Below are positions 62,926 to 64,000 of a stretch of 64,000 bases of DNA, piece by piece. The stretch covers positions 1,957,152-2,021,151 of the forward strand of contig CACVBU010000385.1 of assembly GCA_902728285.1 (NCBI GenBank), read 5' to 3'. Under the pieces are notes generated by a model. It did not search any database. It worked only from the letters and a program-made list of their open reading frames with translations, and was not told where the DNA came from. This DNA comes from Clytia hemisphaerica. Lineage: Eukaryota > Cnidaria > Hydrozoa > Leptothecata > Clytiidae. The first letter of the stretch is position 1; every line of letters begins with the position of its first letter. The position numbers were made by a program, and so were the translations under genes.

Positions 62926-64000
62926 TCACGAAAAGGTTTTTGTCATCCTACCTTAAAACCCTCGAATGGAATCATTGGAAACCACCTGAAACCCACCATT
63001 CCTAGTATACACTTTCTAGCCAATCCCTCGTTGTCTATTGTCAATCCAAACCACGATTCCTAATACTTTGAAAGTCGAAATTGAAAAAGAAAATGTGGGA
63101 AAAATATTCAAATTTCCACAACCATAAACTCAATAAATGCTAAAGAAGGTGTTAAGTATATTGCCCCTTCTCTAACCATCTCTAACCAGAAGCAAAGACA
63201 GCTAAAAAATCAACTTCAATTCGGTTCAAATTGAGATCGAGCTTTGTTATTAAATTTTTCTCTTTTCCAGGCCATGTTCCACGTATGTATATGGTCTGAA
63301 ACTATTTTTTTTTATCTATCATTGCTATTTCCTATATTATACTAACCGTCAACCAATCCATATTAAAATTCAAAACGTCTACCCCAAAAAGACATCTTTA
63401 TATAAGATTTTTATTTCCATACATTATGTATCATTATAAATTGTGGTTTTTAGAAACCCTGACCACTGACTTCTCTCAAGAAACTTGTGTTTTCTTTAAG
63501 TGGTACATCAGTTTTGAAGCAAAAGATTCATTGACGTCACTCATTTTTTATTTTTTGACGGTTTTAGATTTTATATAACCTGTTGGTTTAAAAGAGGTGT
63601 GGTTCCTGGCTTTTTGTTGCACAGTTTAATCTCTCACTTTAATGCTTTATTGAATTGAAATCTAGGTTCGACTCTAAGGTTACGAATAGTAGGAATGATA
63701 AAAAAAAGAGGGGGTCTCAAGGTCTCAAGTTCTTAGGAAATTGCACAAAAACCCATTCGCCTTGACCTAACTGATCATGAAAATCCGTATGTTCAAAGTG
63801 CAGTCTTCAGAGATAAACATGAATTACAATTCATCACAATCAAATTTCCAAAAAGGGGGAAGCAGTTTACTCCAGATTCCAAGAATGAAAATCAACGTCA
63901 TTACATTTTGTCGTCAAATAGTCGTCATATAATTGATGTAAAACAACAACTTTTGGTGTTAATGATAGCATCTGTTTGTACGTGACTAGCTAGCTGAATT
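62926..64000. other. Window end, no gene seen
   Basis: AT-rich sequence without open frames, terminal repeats or splice-consistent exons that I could support. Confidence 0.4.

Overview
Eukaryotic nuclear DNA, almost certainly from an animal. It is AT-rich, every gene has GT-AG introns of roughly 100 bp to several kb, and the gene content (GABA-B-type class C receptor, REC8-type meiotic kleisin, MADF-BESS regulator, SLC16-like carrier, very large beta-helix/multi-pass membrane proteins) is metazoan. The beta-helix/multi-membrane family, the single GABA-B-type gene and the dense small DNA transposons would suit an early-branching marine invertebrate such as a sponge or cnidarian. That placement is an inference and I cannot name the species.

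Layout. 0.9-5.1 kb, minus: a seven-exon SLC16-like major facilitator carrier (588 aa). 5.1-11.2 kb: no gene seen. 11.2-38.5 kb, minus: an 18-exon REC8-like kleisin (738 aa) whose exon phases all agree. It hosts three other genes: a MADF-BESS protein (372 aa, same strand) in intron 12, and two tandem opposite-strand genes in the 11.9-kb intron 5. Each of the two encodes about 1400 aa: a signal peptide, a right-handed beta-helix-like ectodomain, a Cys-rich module and about eight to ten membrane helices. 39-45.3 kb: transposon-rich, with a 1.9-kb DNA element that has terminal inverted repeats, target-site duplication and subterminal repeats, a palindromic MITE, and a 1.9-kb foldback element with minisatellite ends. 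50.1-57.3 kb, plus: a 16-exon GABA-B-type receptor (891 aa). 58.6-59.3 kb, minus: a 212-codon ORF that runs into a dispersed repeat. 61.6-62.4 kb, minus: a two-exon secreted Cys-rich protein (155 aa).

Main interest. The tandem receptor-like pair shows mosaic divergence: the first ~65 ectodomain residues and most of the C-terminal half are almost identical, while the beta-helix and one loop after the first membrane helix are strongly diverged. This looks like gene conversion acting against diversifying change in a surface receptor family. The first copy also carries a one-base frameshift relative to the second. Gene models were built by hand from reading frame, splice sites and phase; domain names rest on recognised motifs, not on a database search.
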